A stretch of 64,000 nt of DNA, taken from assembly GCA_917880885.1 (NCBI GenBank), contig OU862912.1, positions 47,107,117 to 47,171,116 on the forward strand, given 5' to 3'. Made by a program: the position numbers and the translations under genes. The notes under the pieces were generated by a model that saw only the letters and a program-made list of their open reading frames with translations, searched no databases and was not told the origin of the DNA. Of the stretch, positions 44,821 through 56,100 are shown in pieces. The stretch's first letter is position 1; every line of letters starts with the position of its first letter. The DNA is from Limnephilus marmoratus. Its lineage: Eukaryota > Arthropoda > Insecta > Trichoptera > Limnephilidae.

Positions 44821-44895
44821 TTTTTTTTTTTTTTTTACATTAACTCCACACAGGAGGCCCTTAATTTTTTTCATTCTTAATTTTTTGCCTGTGTT
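44821..44895 (-). repeat. R repeat fragment (poly-T end)
   Basis: TTTTTTTTTTTTTTTACATTAACTCCACACAGGAGGCCC matches the tailed end of the R repeat. Only about 75 bp remain, as expected for a 5'-truncated retroposon read on the minus strand. Confidence 0.6.
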
Positions 44896-45092
44896 GTATC
44901 GAACTGCCTATATATTTTATGTCTTATTGTAGTAACTTGAAATGTTATTCTTCTATGTCTATTTTGTATATTTTCTATCTGGTTTCTCGTTTGTATGTGT
45001 ATTTTAGTGTTATAATTAATATTGTGAAATTGAACTGAAATGAATTACGGGGAATTATCTTCTTCTAACGTATAAATAAAGCTTCTAAAATT

Positions 45093-45619
45093 TTAGGTTT
45101 CATCATAAGAAACACAAAACTTTTTAAGAGCATCAATATCATTAAGCAACTCTACTTTGTCTATGTAAGGAGTCATCTGGAGTTTGCATCAGTTGTTTGG
45201 TCTCCATTTTACAGAATCCACATAAACAAAATCGAGGCTATTCGAAACAAATTCCTAAAATATCTTTGTTACAGGTCGTTTGTAAGATTTAATATGCAGA
45301 AGCAGCTTCACACTTTAAAATTGATTCATTGAGTGTACGAAGGCATCATATGGATGCACCATTCCTGTATAAAGTAGCCAACAATAATATTCAATGCCCA
45401 GAGTTGCTAAATAAAATTCAATTCAATGTACCTGCACGTTCAACACGCTCTTCTGTCCTGTTCAGGGTGGATCAATGCAAAACAAACTGTAAGCAGAATT
45501 TTTGCCTGAACAGACTATGCAATAGTTATAATAGCGTATTATCCAATGTGGATATTTTCAATTGCAAACTTACTGAATATAAAAGGTCCATAAAAGAGTA
45601 TTTCTCTGATGGTTCTTGA
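45093..45619 (+). pseudogene. Jockey-like LINE ORF2 C-terminal fragment
   Basis: Reading from 45093 gives LGFIIRNTKLF, then VRSHLEFASVVWSPFYRIHI and KIEAIRNKFLKYLCYR up to a stop near 45332. After one frame change the plus frame continues (RRHHMDAPFLYKV, NIQCPELLNKIQFNVP, ARSTRSSVLF, NRLCNSYN) to a stop at 45617-45619. This is the typical order of blocks after the RT palm in jockey ORF2. The RT catalytic box is missing and there is one clear frameshift, so it is inactive. An ATAAATAAATAAT-type tail lies at about 45949-45972. Confidence 0.75.
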
Positions 45620-46132
45620 ATAATGTTATGTTTTTATTGTTTATATTTCTGTTATGATTTGATTCATATGTACAACCTCTCTCCATGGCTACCAATGTAT
45701 TGATAGATATTTTGTTTTGTAATTTTTCATTTTATATTAAAAAAATTGTTTTGAGTATATAGATATATATTTTTTGTTTTATATAATTTTGAATTCATAT
45801 TCCTTTTTTATAAAATTAATTTACTTATTCTTATTATGCTGTCTCAGTAGAAGTAAAGTCACAAGGAGGAAATCCGTAATTGGTTTTATTTTGGCTATAT
45901 TTACTATGTACAAAACTGAAATAAATATAAACTGTTGATTTCCCGAAAATTAATAAATAAATAATAAATAAATGTAGGTAGTTAGTATCTGTTTGTAGCG
46001 ACGGCGTGGATTTGTATACAAATCTACAGTTTTATTCCGAGGTTAATAAAAATTATACTCCCTTGACCTTCAAAACAAGAGAAAGGTCGAGATTTCGAAA
46101 AACCACCACGTCCTCTTTTTCCGACCCTTTAA

Positions 46133-46576
46133 GCCGCCGCTACCCGAATTTCTACCGATTTCTTATATATCTCCCTTAAACACTAAGTTTTAAAGCTCTT
46201 AAAAAAATAAATGTTATTCTTGAAGATAATATCTATTCCCTTCATTCGCTGCATTCCCCGCGCCGAAACGCAAATTATATAAAATAATTAAATTTAAAAA
46301 AATACAAAGTATGCTCCAAAAATTATTATAAACACGTTTGCTTCAGTTATTTTACAAGTTATGTGTATGAAAAAATTCACAGTGTTTCTTTAAATGCTGT
46401 TTAAGACAAACCCGCGAGATTTTTGCTCTATTTTAAATGAGTCGTGTTTTATTAAACATTTTCACAATTTTCGAATCGATTTTATCTCTTTAAATATTAG
46501 CCCGCTCCTCTGACCTCTAACATTCGTAATTACACATCTCTCCATCTTCTTCTTTTTGAGCGCGGATACGGCGCCT
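46133..46576 (-). mobile_element. TTAA-flanked MITE family S, copy 2
   Basis: Reverse-oriented relative of 15241-15659, matching almost along its length (for example CGCGCCGAAACGCAAATTAT and AAGAGCTTTAAAAC in complement). The left flank is TTAA at 46129-46132; the right flank has decayed to TTAT (46577-46580). Non-coding. The two copies differ by many substitutions and small gaps, so both are old. Confidence 0.65.
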
Positions 46577-46974
46577 TATTTTGATATGTTTTGATAAAAT
46601 TTGCCCACTTGAAGTTCAAAATAAAAGACAGTTAGGTACAACTGATTTCGAAAAAAAAGTTTAAAACCCGAGCAACGCCGGGGAGTTCACATAACATTCT
46701 TAAAATTTTTCTGACGGTGTTAAATGCTTTTTACTTTATTTGAATTTTTTAAATTTAAATTAATTCAATGTTCATTGTAATTGACCTGTGCAATTCAATT
46801 ACTACAAAGGAGTGAACGCTCGCTGTGTTGCGGAAGGAAATGCGACTTCCTTCAATTCAAAACCACTTCTAGTACCCTAACGTAGACTTAACTTTGAAAT
46901 GTTTATCCAAATGGGTTTATGAAGGACTAAAACCGACAACACGAGCTTGTGTGTTGTTCAAATTCGTTGAATCT

Positions 46975-47045
46975 ATCTGTCTATCTTCTATCTATCTATC
47001 TTCTATCTATCTAACTTCTATCTATCTAACTTCTATCTTCTATCT
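46975..47045. repeat. TATC/TATCTTC microsatellite
   Basis: Runs of CTATCTATCTTCTATC and CTATCTAACTTCTATC repeated for about 70 bp, directly next to the start of the CTAG-terminated element at 47046. Confidence 0.85.
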
Positions 47046-47506
47046 TCTATATAAATAAAAATGAATCGCCGAAATGTATGATATCTCTATGATGTACGCG
47101 CATAACTTATGAACGACAGCACCAAATTGGATCATTCTTTTTCTTTTGTGTTCATTATTGGCAGGACAAGGTATGTATAAAACTACTATTGAGTTCTGGC
47201 ATTATGAAATTTGTATACAAAAATTGCAAAAAGTGGCACGTGAGCTGTTTGAAAAATGAATGTGCCGGGACTGAATGCGGGAGGGGGAGGAAAACCCGGG
47301 AGAGGGGAATTCAGGAGGGGGGTTCGCGGGACGGGGGAAGGGGAGAAGTGGAGTGGGGAGAGGGAAGTTGGAAGAATCGGAGTGGGAACGCGAGAGAAGA
47401 AGGAGACGCGGGAGAGGAAGGGGAACGAGACGAATAGGAAAGGACACGCAGGGAGAAACAATTTCTTTATTAAATGGCATAGCAAGGCATGCCGGGAACC
47501 AGCTAG
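47046..47506 (+). mobile_element. Candidate non-autonomous Helitron (CTAG-terminated repeat, copy 3)
   Basis: Begins TCTATATAAATAAAAATG and ends GGCATGCCGGGAACCAGCTAG followed by T. A 5' TC, a 3' CTAG, a short palindrome near the 3' end, no inverted repeats and no target duplication are the Helitron pattern. The middle is G/A-rich low complexity (47276-47440). It is 461 bp and non-coding. The copies at 9259, 32756 and 48384 share the 3' end. Confidence 0.5.
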
Positions 47507-48019
47507 TAGAATATAAATATATTTTATAAGAATTTATTTACGAATTAACAAATGGCAAACCTGAATAAAAGTTTTCAATATTCGTTGAATAACGGTAAGA
47601 TTAAAATATCCTGACCAGTGGTTCTAAGCTTATCTCGGATCAAAAAATTTATTACTTGCTTTATGCTAGTTTTAAACCCATAAATACATCAATTTTATAT
47701 ATGGGATTTAAAAAAACCAGTTCAAACTGTGCCACAGGTACTGCTGGGAACAACTTATAAATGCTAAATTACCGGTTCGAACCCGACGTTGCCCGGATTC
47801 AGATTTTTTGCTGTAATTTGTAATAGATAAGTAGAATGTTGACAAAAAAATATTTTTTAAATATTTGTCAATGGTTGTTTATCTATTGTTCAATTATCTG
47901 CAATTTGGTCCAGGCATGGATGGGGAGGGTGTGAATGACTGCGGGGTCAGATTTCCGGGGGATGATATTATATGTTTTTGGTTAAAATATTTGGATTCAT
48001 AAATCTCCATTCACAAAAC

Positions 48020-48384
48020 TTTCATCTGTAAAGTTGAATGTTTCTTTGTTTGTCCCGTATGCGTTCCTATACCATTCGTCCGATTGCCATGAAACTTTGG
48101 TGATTTGTTGTGCGCACGCCTGCGATGTTTTCTATTTATAATGGTGAGCTCCGGCGTTATGAAATTAGTATAAAAAACATTCAACTGGGGTGCGCGTTGT
48201 TTGAAAAATGTGTGTTTCATATAGTAGGGAAGGCGGGATGGGGAGGAGGGTTCACGGGAGGGAAGGAAGGAGAAGGGGTTGCGGGAGGGGAACTGGGGCG
48301 GGAACGGGGACGCATGCGAAAGGACAAATAACAAAAACACACTTTATTTGAGTGGCATTGCAACATATGTCGGGTACTCACTAG
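48020..48384 (+). repeat. CTAG-terminated G-rich dispersed repeat, copy 4
   Basis: Ends GTCGGGTACTCACTAG followed by T at 48384, with a G-rich block at 48228-48310 and a diverged 5' part (AAACATTCAAC, GCGCGTTGTTTGAAAAATG shared with copy 3). Non-coding. Confidence 0.45.
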
Positions 48385-48997
48385 TAACATTATAATATTA
48401 TTATACAATCGCTGCGAGTAGTTGTTTACAGTAGTAGTAGTTTTTAGTAGTAATTGTTCGCTGGGTTCCGCAAGAAATTTAAATCACATATTACCGAACT
48501 AAGTTCGAAGTTAGAAGATTGGCCGATCGTGTGGTGGCTGTGGCCAAACCTCCAACTCCGAACTCCAAAATGGCGGATGTCGAACAGCTGATTCGGCGCT
48601 GTATCTTATCAGTTGCCTAAAATTGTGCAGGCGGTGCTTCGGTTTCCATATTGATTTAATTTAATCTAAAAAAAATTATTATTTCATACAATTTTTATAC
48701 AACTCTCCCGTAATAATATTGCGCAGACTGATGTGTTCGGCCAACTTGCACGAACCAGCCTTCGCCGATCGCCTCGGAGGCGAACCAGTGCCAACTCGAA
48801 CTCAAACCTTCCAGCACGAACTTCCAACGGACGAACTACCCCTCCACACAACTGTCCAAACGTTTGAAGTTGGAAGTTGGCTGCAGTGTGGCCGTATTAT
48901 TACACATCCAACCAACCACTTATTTCTTAATTAAAAAGTAAATATAATGATGCCCCTGAGTCGCGTCCATTTTGTCCAAACTACAAGAAGAGTAGTA
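48385..48997. other. Non-coding stretch
   Basis: No gene recognised. GC content rises between 48530 and 48890, where GAAGTT/CCAACTTCC-like words recur in both orientations, hinting at an old inverted-repeat element I cannot delimit. Confidence 0.35.
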
Positions 48998-49480
48998 TAG
49001 AAAGACTTCGGGTTCAGTACAACAACGCCTTCCGCATAATGTTTGGTCTCCCCAGATATTGCAGCGCTTCCCGGATGTTCACGGAGGGGCGAGTTCCTGG
49101 CTTTGCAGCCCTTATTAGATCCAGGGTGGCAGGAATGAGGGAAAGGATAACCAGCTCTGGAAACATACTCGTCATGGAAGCCCGCCTCAGTCCATCATCC
49201 AGTATTGTCAAGTATTGATGCACACTGGAGAAAAACACTGGCTCCTTACGTGCTCACAGAATCCTGAAAGCTTAATATTATTATTTCTTTTGTTTTCCTT
49301 TTACTACTATTAGCTTATTATCTTTTTTGTTTCGTGTACATTCATATCCACCTTCTTTTTCTTTTTTTCCTTTCAAATACTTTGTACATGTATGTGTATA
49401 TTATACCCTTATGGAATGTGTGGGATTGCACTCTCCTCCCCACATACTGGAATAAACACTTATTTATTTATTTATATATC
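48998..49480 (+). pseudogene. LINE ORF2 C-terminal remnant with TTTA tail
   Basis: The plus-strand frame from about 48998 reads ERLRVQYNNAFRIMFGLPRY, then CSASRMFTEGRVPGFAALIR and ends at a stop near 49216. YNNAFR..FGLPRYCSAS.MF...V.GF is a recurrent C-terminal block of insect LINE ORF2 proteins. A 3' sequence follows with a final AATAAACACTTATTTATTTA tail at about 49452-49476. RT catalytic motifs are absent. Confidence 0.55.
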
Positions 49481-49854
49481 ATTTTACCATTTGCGCATGG
49501 CTGAACATTGTCATGTTTTTTTTTCAAATGTTTCTGGCTGTCACCCTTCAAGGTTATTCTAGGCCATAATTTCTAATTATGAAGAAAGGATAGATGAATT
49601 TATATATTAATTTTATTTAATTGGTCAAATTTCAAAATTATATGGAAGATTGGAGTCGAGTGCAGACTTAGAAGAGATGATATGTTTAATGGAGTGGAGG
49701 GAATTTTAGATAAAGCTTGATAGAAGAGATCGACACCAAAAAAATGTGATCTAAAGTTTCCACTTCTATACCACATGGGGGGAGTACAATCTGAGGAGTC
49801 AAGGTCATGAATTTTAAAAAGGTGAGAAGTAACGGAACGATGTCCATTCGAATA

Positions 49855-50098
49855 TTCTTCTTCTTCATGTGCCCTATCAGGTCCCCCCGACGCCGCGACA
49901 TTGGCGATCACTCTGGTTAATGTATCTCTATCTTGCGCTGCCCGGAGTAGCTCCTCCAAACTTCTAATGCCGGTCCACTCTCGTACATTTTGCAGCCAAG
50001 ACATTTGTCTTCTACCAGGCCCACCGGTGACCCTCTATCTCTTGCTTTTTTATTATTGGAGCAAGTGATATTTCTCCCTTCGAAGTATGTGACCCAAA
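49855..50098 (-). pseudogene. RTE-like ORF2 C-terminal remnant, interrupted by mariner
   Basis: Minus-strand translation from 50098 downwards gives YLGHILRREKYHLLQ, a short decayed part, then GPGRRQMSWLQNVREWTGIRS and LTRVIANVAA. This is the same C-terminal layout as the remnant at 9951-10569. Its upstream edge coincides with the mariner insertion point (TA at 50099-50100). Stops and a frame change make it inactive. Confidence 0.6.
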
Positions 50099-50100
50099 TA

Positions 50101-51032
50101 TTAGGTCCTTACATATGAAATTGGCGTCTTGTACGGGAGGAACATAAAGTCGATTTTTTTTTAATATAATATATTTATTTAATCAAAGTATGTACCATTG
50201 CTATCTATGCACTTTTGCCATCTCGTAGGTAGTTCATCGATCCCTTTACTAAAAAACCATTCGGACGGGATTCAATAAAATCTTTGAAGGCGGTTTGGAC
50301 TGCCCCATCGGGGTTGAATTTTTTCCCTTGCAAGTAGTTATTCAAATTTAGAAAAAAATGGTAATCTGTTGGGGCAAGGTCCGGAGAGTATGGTGGATGT
50401 CTTAGACATTCCAATTGAAGCTCCTCTAATTTGGTAACCGTCTGTTGTGTGTGTGGTCTAGTGTTCTAACGCGCGTTTGTTGATTTGCTTCACTCAATTC
50501 GTGAGGTACCCACCTTTCAAGCTTTTTCACCTTCCCAATTTGCTTCAAGTGGATTAAAACAGTTATATTACTAACACCGCAGTCTGCAGCTAACTCGGAC
50601 GTGGTTTGCGATGGATCCGCTTCCACAATAGCCTTCAATTCTTCATTATCAACTTTGGTCTCCGGCCGTCCACGGGGCTTGTTCTGCAGGTCGAAATTTC
50701 CAGAACGAAAACGTTGGAACTGTGTTTTCTTTTGCGGCACCGTCGCAATACACATCATTAATCCTTCGAGCCGTTTCTGCAGCACTGGTGCCACGGTGGA
50801 ACTCGTACTCGTAAATAACGCGATATTTTAAGTTTTCCATTTTGTAAACTAAGTGACGCAAAGAAAAAAAACAATTAAGGAAAAAACAAATGAATTATAA
50901 TTTTCGAAACACAAATACATGAGTAATTAATAGCTGTATAAATTTGAATTTGGAATTCCTAACCAAAGAGAAGATATTTGAGATCAAAGTTGCCAGTACG
51001 GCAAAACGCCAATTTCATATGTAAGGACCTAA
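50101..51032 (-). mobile_element. mariner element, internally deleted, TA duplication
   Basis: Perfect inverted ends TTAGGTCCTTACATATGAAA... (50101) and ...TTTCATATGTAAGGACCTAA (51032) extend about 28 bp. TA flanks are at 50099-50100 and 51033-51034. It is 932 bp against the usual ~1.3 kb. The transposase fragments inside (50861-50205, minus) lack the catalytic core, so it needs a helper. It sits next to an RTE-like remnant that it probably interrupted. Confidence 0.9.
50205..50861 (-). pseudogene. mariner transposase, frameshifted and core-deleted
   Basis: The minus-strand product starts at MENLKYRVIYEYEFHRGTSA (ATG near 50840). Three blocks remain. The N-terminal helix-turn-helix (AAETARRINDVYCDGAAKE) is followed, after a frame change near 50740, by RFRSGNFDLQNKPRGRP and the second DNA-binding region ending KKLERWVPHELSEANQQ. 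A deletion then joins it to the C-terminal HPPYSPDLAPTDYHFF, which carries the last catalytic Asp of the D,D34D triad. The first two aspartates are gone. Full mariner transposases are about 345 residues; this encodes roughly 200. Non-functional. Confidence 0.9.
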
Positions 51033-51034
51033 TA

Positions 51035-52765
51035 TGTATATACCCATTAATAAGTGATGAAATTTATTTTTTAGAAAAATGGGGGAATTGCTGAAACCAC
51101 GATATTTATGTATTGGGGTATAGCATTAACTAGCAATACTCTTGTCCAAACATTGCGGGATCTATCTTTGATGATAATAGAAAAAATACTAGATAGGAGA
51201 ATGTGGTTTGCGAGGGTAACGATAGGGTTGGATGCTCCTTGTTTTTTTTTTAATTCAAATTCGTGTGAACAATACAACACCAATTTACGTTAAATTTATA
51301 GATCAATAATAATTGTGCGGATATTATATAAATTGTAGGCGCCTCTACCAATTAGTGTTACGATTTTAAATTGAATTATCTTCATTAGTTTACATTACCA
51401 GTACTGTGTAGTTACACGGGATTTCATACATTATAACTTTTTTCTTCTTTTAGAATTGTTTATGGGTCTATCGATAATAAATCAATGGTTTTCCATTTGA
51501 TAGATGATGACGCTTTTATATAGAATCTTCTACATGGGCGTTGCAAAAACTAGTTTGAAAAGTTGTCGAGTGAGAACAAGACATTCTCAACACACATTAT
51601 ACATGTATATCAATGTATGGCGTTCATTGGGTAAGTTATGTATAACGAGATCAGTAACGTCTGATAGATTATTTAAAAAATAATTCTTCCACCTAGTACC
51701 TACCAAACCGGAAGTTTAAAAGGCATGGGAATTTCCCGTCAAAGATCTTCATCAAATTTCTCGACATAACTTATTATGCTAATTAATTGCACGACTTATT
51801 GATGAATAAGTCACCTTCATTGGAATTTTACCTAGATAAAATCTTCTTAGAGATAATCAATTATAATTTAACTAGACACATCATGGGAAAACTTTTACTA
51901 TAGAGAGTTTTACTGAATATGAAGCATAGTTCTGCCTAACTCTAAGCACGGAATTTTAGGAAATGAAAAAGACTTACGTCCCAGTTGTTGCACAAAAAAA
52001 GGGTTATGGAAATTTATCTAAGTTCCTGTCTAGTGTAACTTTAATAATTAGGGTGAAGTCATCAAATTGTTATTTAGCTCCATTTTGTTTTATGACTGTT
52101 GAAAGATTCACTTTAAATAAGTCGTTTCAGCTTTTGAACAAATTGTGATCAGCAGAAGAGGAGAAGACAACCATCATGTTGTTGATGAAAGCCGAAACGC
52201 ACCTACAATCGGCGTTTAATGGGAACCTTTCAAATGTTTAAAAAAAAAACAAAATGGTGCTGAATGGCCATTTGAAGACAATTTTACATTTGAATTACTG
52301 CAAAACAACTGGGCTTTAGTGTTGACTTATGGGATGGGACATAAATAATATTATCATCCCTCCTCTATCTCTGAGTATTGTGCTTTTTAAAAACTGCTGT
52401 GACAGTTTAGCGGGTTGTTGTTGAATCAAAATGTAATTCGGCTTTTTATAGTTACAAATACAAACTCTGTTCAAAATTTTAAAAAAATCTTTGACGTCAA
52501 GTTAAGAGTTAAGAGTTTTAGCAAAGCCCTATTATTCTAAGTTTGGTAAGATTTTATGCATTTATTGTTGATTTTGGACATATTAAGTTAAGTACACATT
52601 AAAAACTGTGATTTTTGTCCATTTTGTTTATAGTGATATTTTACGTACTCTCTACGTTTTTCTTTTAACGTACATAATACAAGAATATACCTTTGTAAAT
52701 ATATTAAATGTGAATAAATTGCTAAGAAATTATATTTTTAAAACAAGTGATTTTTCCTCCAAGGA
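51035..52765. other. Non-coding stretch
   Basis: No gene or clear repeat recognised. Frames at 51071-51293 overlap on both strands without domains. Confidence 0.35.
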
Positions 52766-53189
52766 TTTTTTTTTTTTTTTTACAGTGAATAACCGCACAA
52801 GAATCTCAACTGCTCCCGTCTGGAGCCAGTGAGACTATGGCATCCCCAATTGGGGTATGTTGTGAGGCTGAAGGTAGCGGGGAGGGGAAGGAGGTGGAAA
52901 GAGGAAGGTTGGGAAGTACCTGGCTATTCAGATCTGGTCACCAAACACGGCTAAAGCCATTTTCAAGCAACGTTTTAATTCTGAAAGGTGGTCTTACACC
53001 AGGGCGATACTGATAGTTTCTTCCACTCTGGAACATTCCGCAAATATACTATATATTATTTTAAATGAATTAATTGTGAAATAACACAAATTAATCAAAT
53101 AAAATTTTTATTTTGCGCATGCCGGGTTTAAACCCGCGACCTCCGGACTGTGAGTCAAGAGTCTTACCCACTGGACTACGGAGGTCGTC
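52766..53189 (-). mobile_element. tRNA-derived SINE (SINE-1), copy 2
   Basis: Full-length relative of 31818-32204: poly-T (52766-52781) then ACAGTGAATAACCGCACAAG, body, and a tRNA-like head at about 53115-53187 on the minus strand. It holds a G/A-rich segment (about 52865-52905) missing from copy 1. Its B box (GGTTTAAACCC on the minus strand) has drifted from GGTTCGAACCC. Confidence 0.8.
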
Positions 53190-56100
53190 AGTGGGTAAGA
53201 CGTCATTTATTAGTGGTGTTTTAAAAAATCCTCACCGTGCATATTTAGGTATTAAATTTAAAAAAAAATAAACTCTGCCATGCTCCAAAGAGTCCAGAAA
53301 GAACAAGCCTTTATTTTTAATGTGCAATTTATAGTTTTGTTAAACCGTTGTATTAAGTTACTTGATACTTGACTCGCACAGACTCACATTAGAAATAACC
53401 ATCTTTGTTATTTTATTCAACATTCCTTAGATAAATGTATGCATTGTTTTATTTCACATAAATACAATAGGTACCTAGTATACCTAGTGGCCCAGTATTC
53501 ACAGCAGTGATAACGCTGCGCTCGCAGATGTGTGTAAATAAAGATAATAACAGGTTCGTTCTTTGTTGACAATTTGACAATCTGCTTCCCCGCATCTCGG
53601 TTGATAATCTGGCAAAGTATTTACCGTCGACATTTTCTAAATTTTGCGACCGCAGATGGTTTCCCAGTATCGATTCGCCGGATATTTTTTACATTGTGAC
53701 AAATAAAACTGAAACGGTCGGATAGTTATTATTTATTATTATTATTTGTTATTTCCGCTGTCAGACAGAATACAGTGCTTTGTTCTCGTTGTGTCGCACG
53801 AATATTGGGTTGAAGTAATTACATTCTGATTGCCGCTCATCTTTATTGTTTCGAAATCAATGGAAGAGCAGAGCCTTGTTTGCTGACACCATTATGGTCA
53901 TGGAGTTCGACTAGGAGCCAAAGCGCATTCACGCAGGACGCCTCTCGCGCATACTAAGTAGAACGATGCCTGTAACTATAACAACTATACTAGTACTTAT
54001 TACAAGCGCATATTATGATATCGAAGTCGAGACAAGAAGGCATCATGACAATTTGTAGGGAATCGCTAATCCTACAAGAGGGAATCGCTTTCAAGGTGAT
54101 GCACTACCAAGTATAATGCAAACTCGTGTATTTTTGGTTTGAAAAGATCGCTTAGAAATCAATATTTATTTTTATTTTTAGGGTTAGTTTTAATAGTTAA
54201 AATAATTGTCAAAGTTTTAATTTTTCAAGAATCGTGTGACGTCATCACTCCTGAAAAGTTACTATAGGATCGGGAAATCGGCTGATCATTTATTGGTCTA
54301 TACATATAAACTTATTTTTTTAAAGCCATAATATTTTTCACTGGAGTTCCTTATTGCAAACAAAGCACTTTTTTCTAAAACTACACGGAGAAAACGAGTT
54401 CATTGTTTTTGACGCGACCTTTGAGTTCGTTTCTCGACTCTTGGCATAACCTCTGCTCATCTCACCGGCAGACCGGCACTAGCTCGCCTTGAAGCTCACA
54501 TTACCTGCCAGGTGCCCGTCGTCTAATCAATTACCAGTTATTAAATCACAGACACAATAAATTTTATTATTACATTCACTGAAAAAATTATTTTCTCTTC
54601 AGACGAAGTTAAATTTAGCCTCGTGTTATTAGCTTAGAATCTTATCTCCCCATACTTTTTTTATTTAAAGTAAAACCTAGTTACTAGATACAGAATATTG
54701 AAGAACACATACGAAATGCTTCCTTATAGAATTTTCCAGTTTATTCGCACTTTTAACTATTTCGAAAATAATATGGTGTCATGAGTGCCCTGTTTGAAGT
54801 ATCGATTACCAAAGAAACCTTATAGAAGGACTGAAGACTAAACTAATTTGAAATGTATATTCGGAAGTGAAATTGTCATTCATTGCACACCGGTATTATG
54901 TGATAATATAAGACATTACATGAAGCCTTAAAAGACATTCTTACTAAGAGGGAAAGTGTATTAGTGTGCGTTGCTTCTACGAAAAAATCAAACGCACCGT
55001 CGGGGATTGGAGAATTAGTTTTTTTTTGCCATGACCGCTGAATTATTTGTCATACGAAACTGGGCTTAAAAATGCTCTCCGAAGGCGAGGTTTCTTCTAG
55101 TTTATCATTCTGCAGGCATTTCGGCAAGATTTCTCATCCATTATTTCACCTTGTCGAGCGTCTTTATGTGCCGAGCATACCACACCATATAATCACCTGC
55201 CAAAGCAGAGCGCTTATGTCCCGGTTTTTCCAAGTGCGGATTGGACGTGCGGAGACAGCATACATCTCCATTCAACACTCAACAGTCAACAAGTAAATTA
55301 GTCTTGTTCAATTGAACATCCAAACACGAAATGGAAAATTCGCCTTTCTGTCAATAAATTTTACGTTCGAAATTTTCTCTTGTGGTAGACATGTTATAAA
55401 CAGTGCTTTTAAATTGGTCGGCTTTTACAGCTCATTTGAAATGATCGATTTTATTTTTAACCTCAAGTCATCAAGACTAATGACATGACCAATTTCTGAT
55501 TCAATATTTGCACAAAATCACGTACGAAGTAGAAAATTCATCAATAGGTTCCGATTATTATTAGTGGCTATTGATATTCATATTTTTACTGCAGAAGTTG
55601 GTAGACCAGTAATATTGGAAAACAGCAAATCAAAACAACTCATGTTTACACTCACTCAGGCAAATCATGATCCGTCATCTACATATTTATTACCTGTCGG
55701 CATCCATTAGGTTTTATAATTTGTCCAGCTCGCCGTTGTTGCTCTTTGTTGGAGCTTATTTGGGAGCATTGCATTGTTAGTTGTATTGTTAGCCATCAAT
55801 TCTTTGGCAACTTTCGCACACCTGCAGCCCAGCGATGCCTCTGAGCTCTGCACGACGTTTAATATGGGCGTGACCAGGTGTCACTCAGTTCTGTACCTAC
55901 AACATGGCTACGTCTACGTCTTATACGTGTACATACAAGTTGATAGATGTTCATATTATGATGTGTTATTTATTACTTCCACACAATATAATGACATGAT
56001 AATTTTCACGATGTTAAAAGAAACTTTCTGGTACCTATTCAAAATATCACGCCGAGAAAAAACCTTGATCATATTTTTTTATTGAAAATAATAATTAGAT

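Noticed and set aside
55774..56085. 103-codon hydrophobic frame resembling a signal peptide or membrane segment
   Set aside because: It has no ATG start, a weak acceptor upstream and a weak GTGTCA donor. The second half is of unremarkable AT-rich composition.
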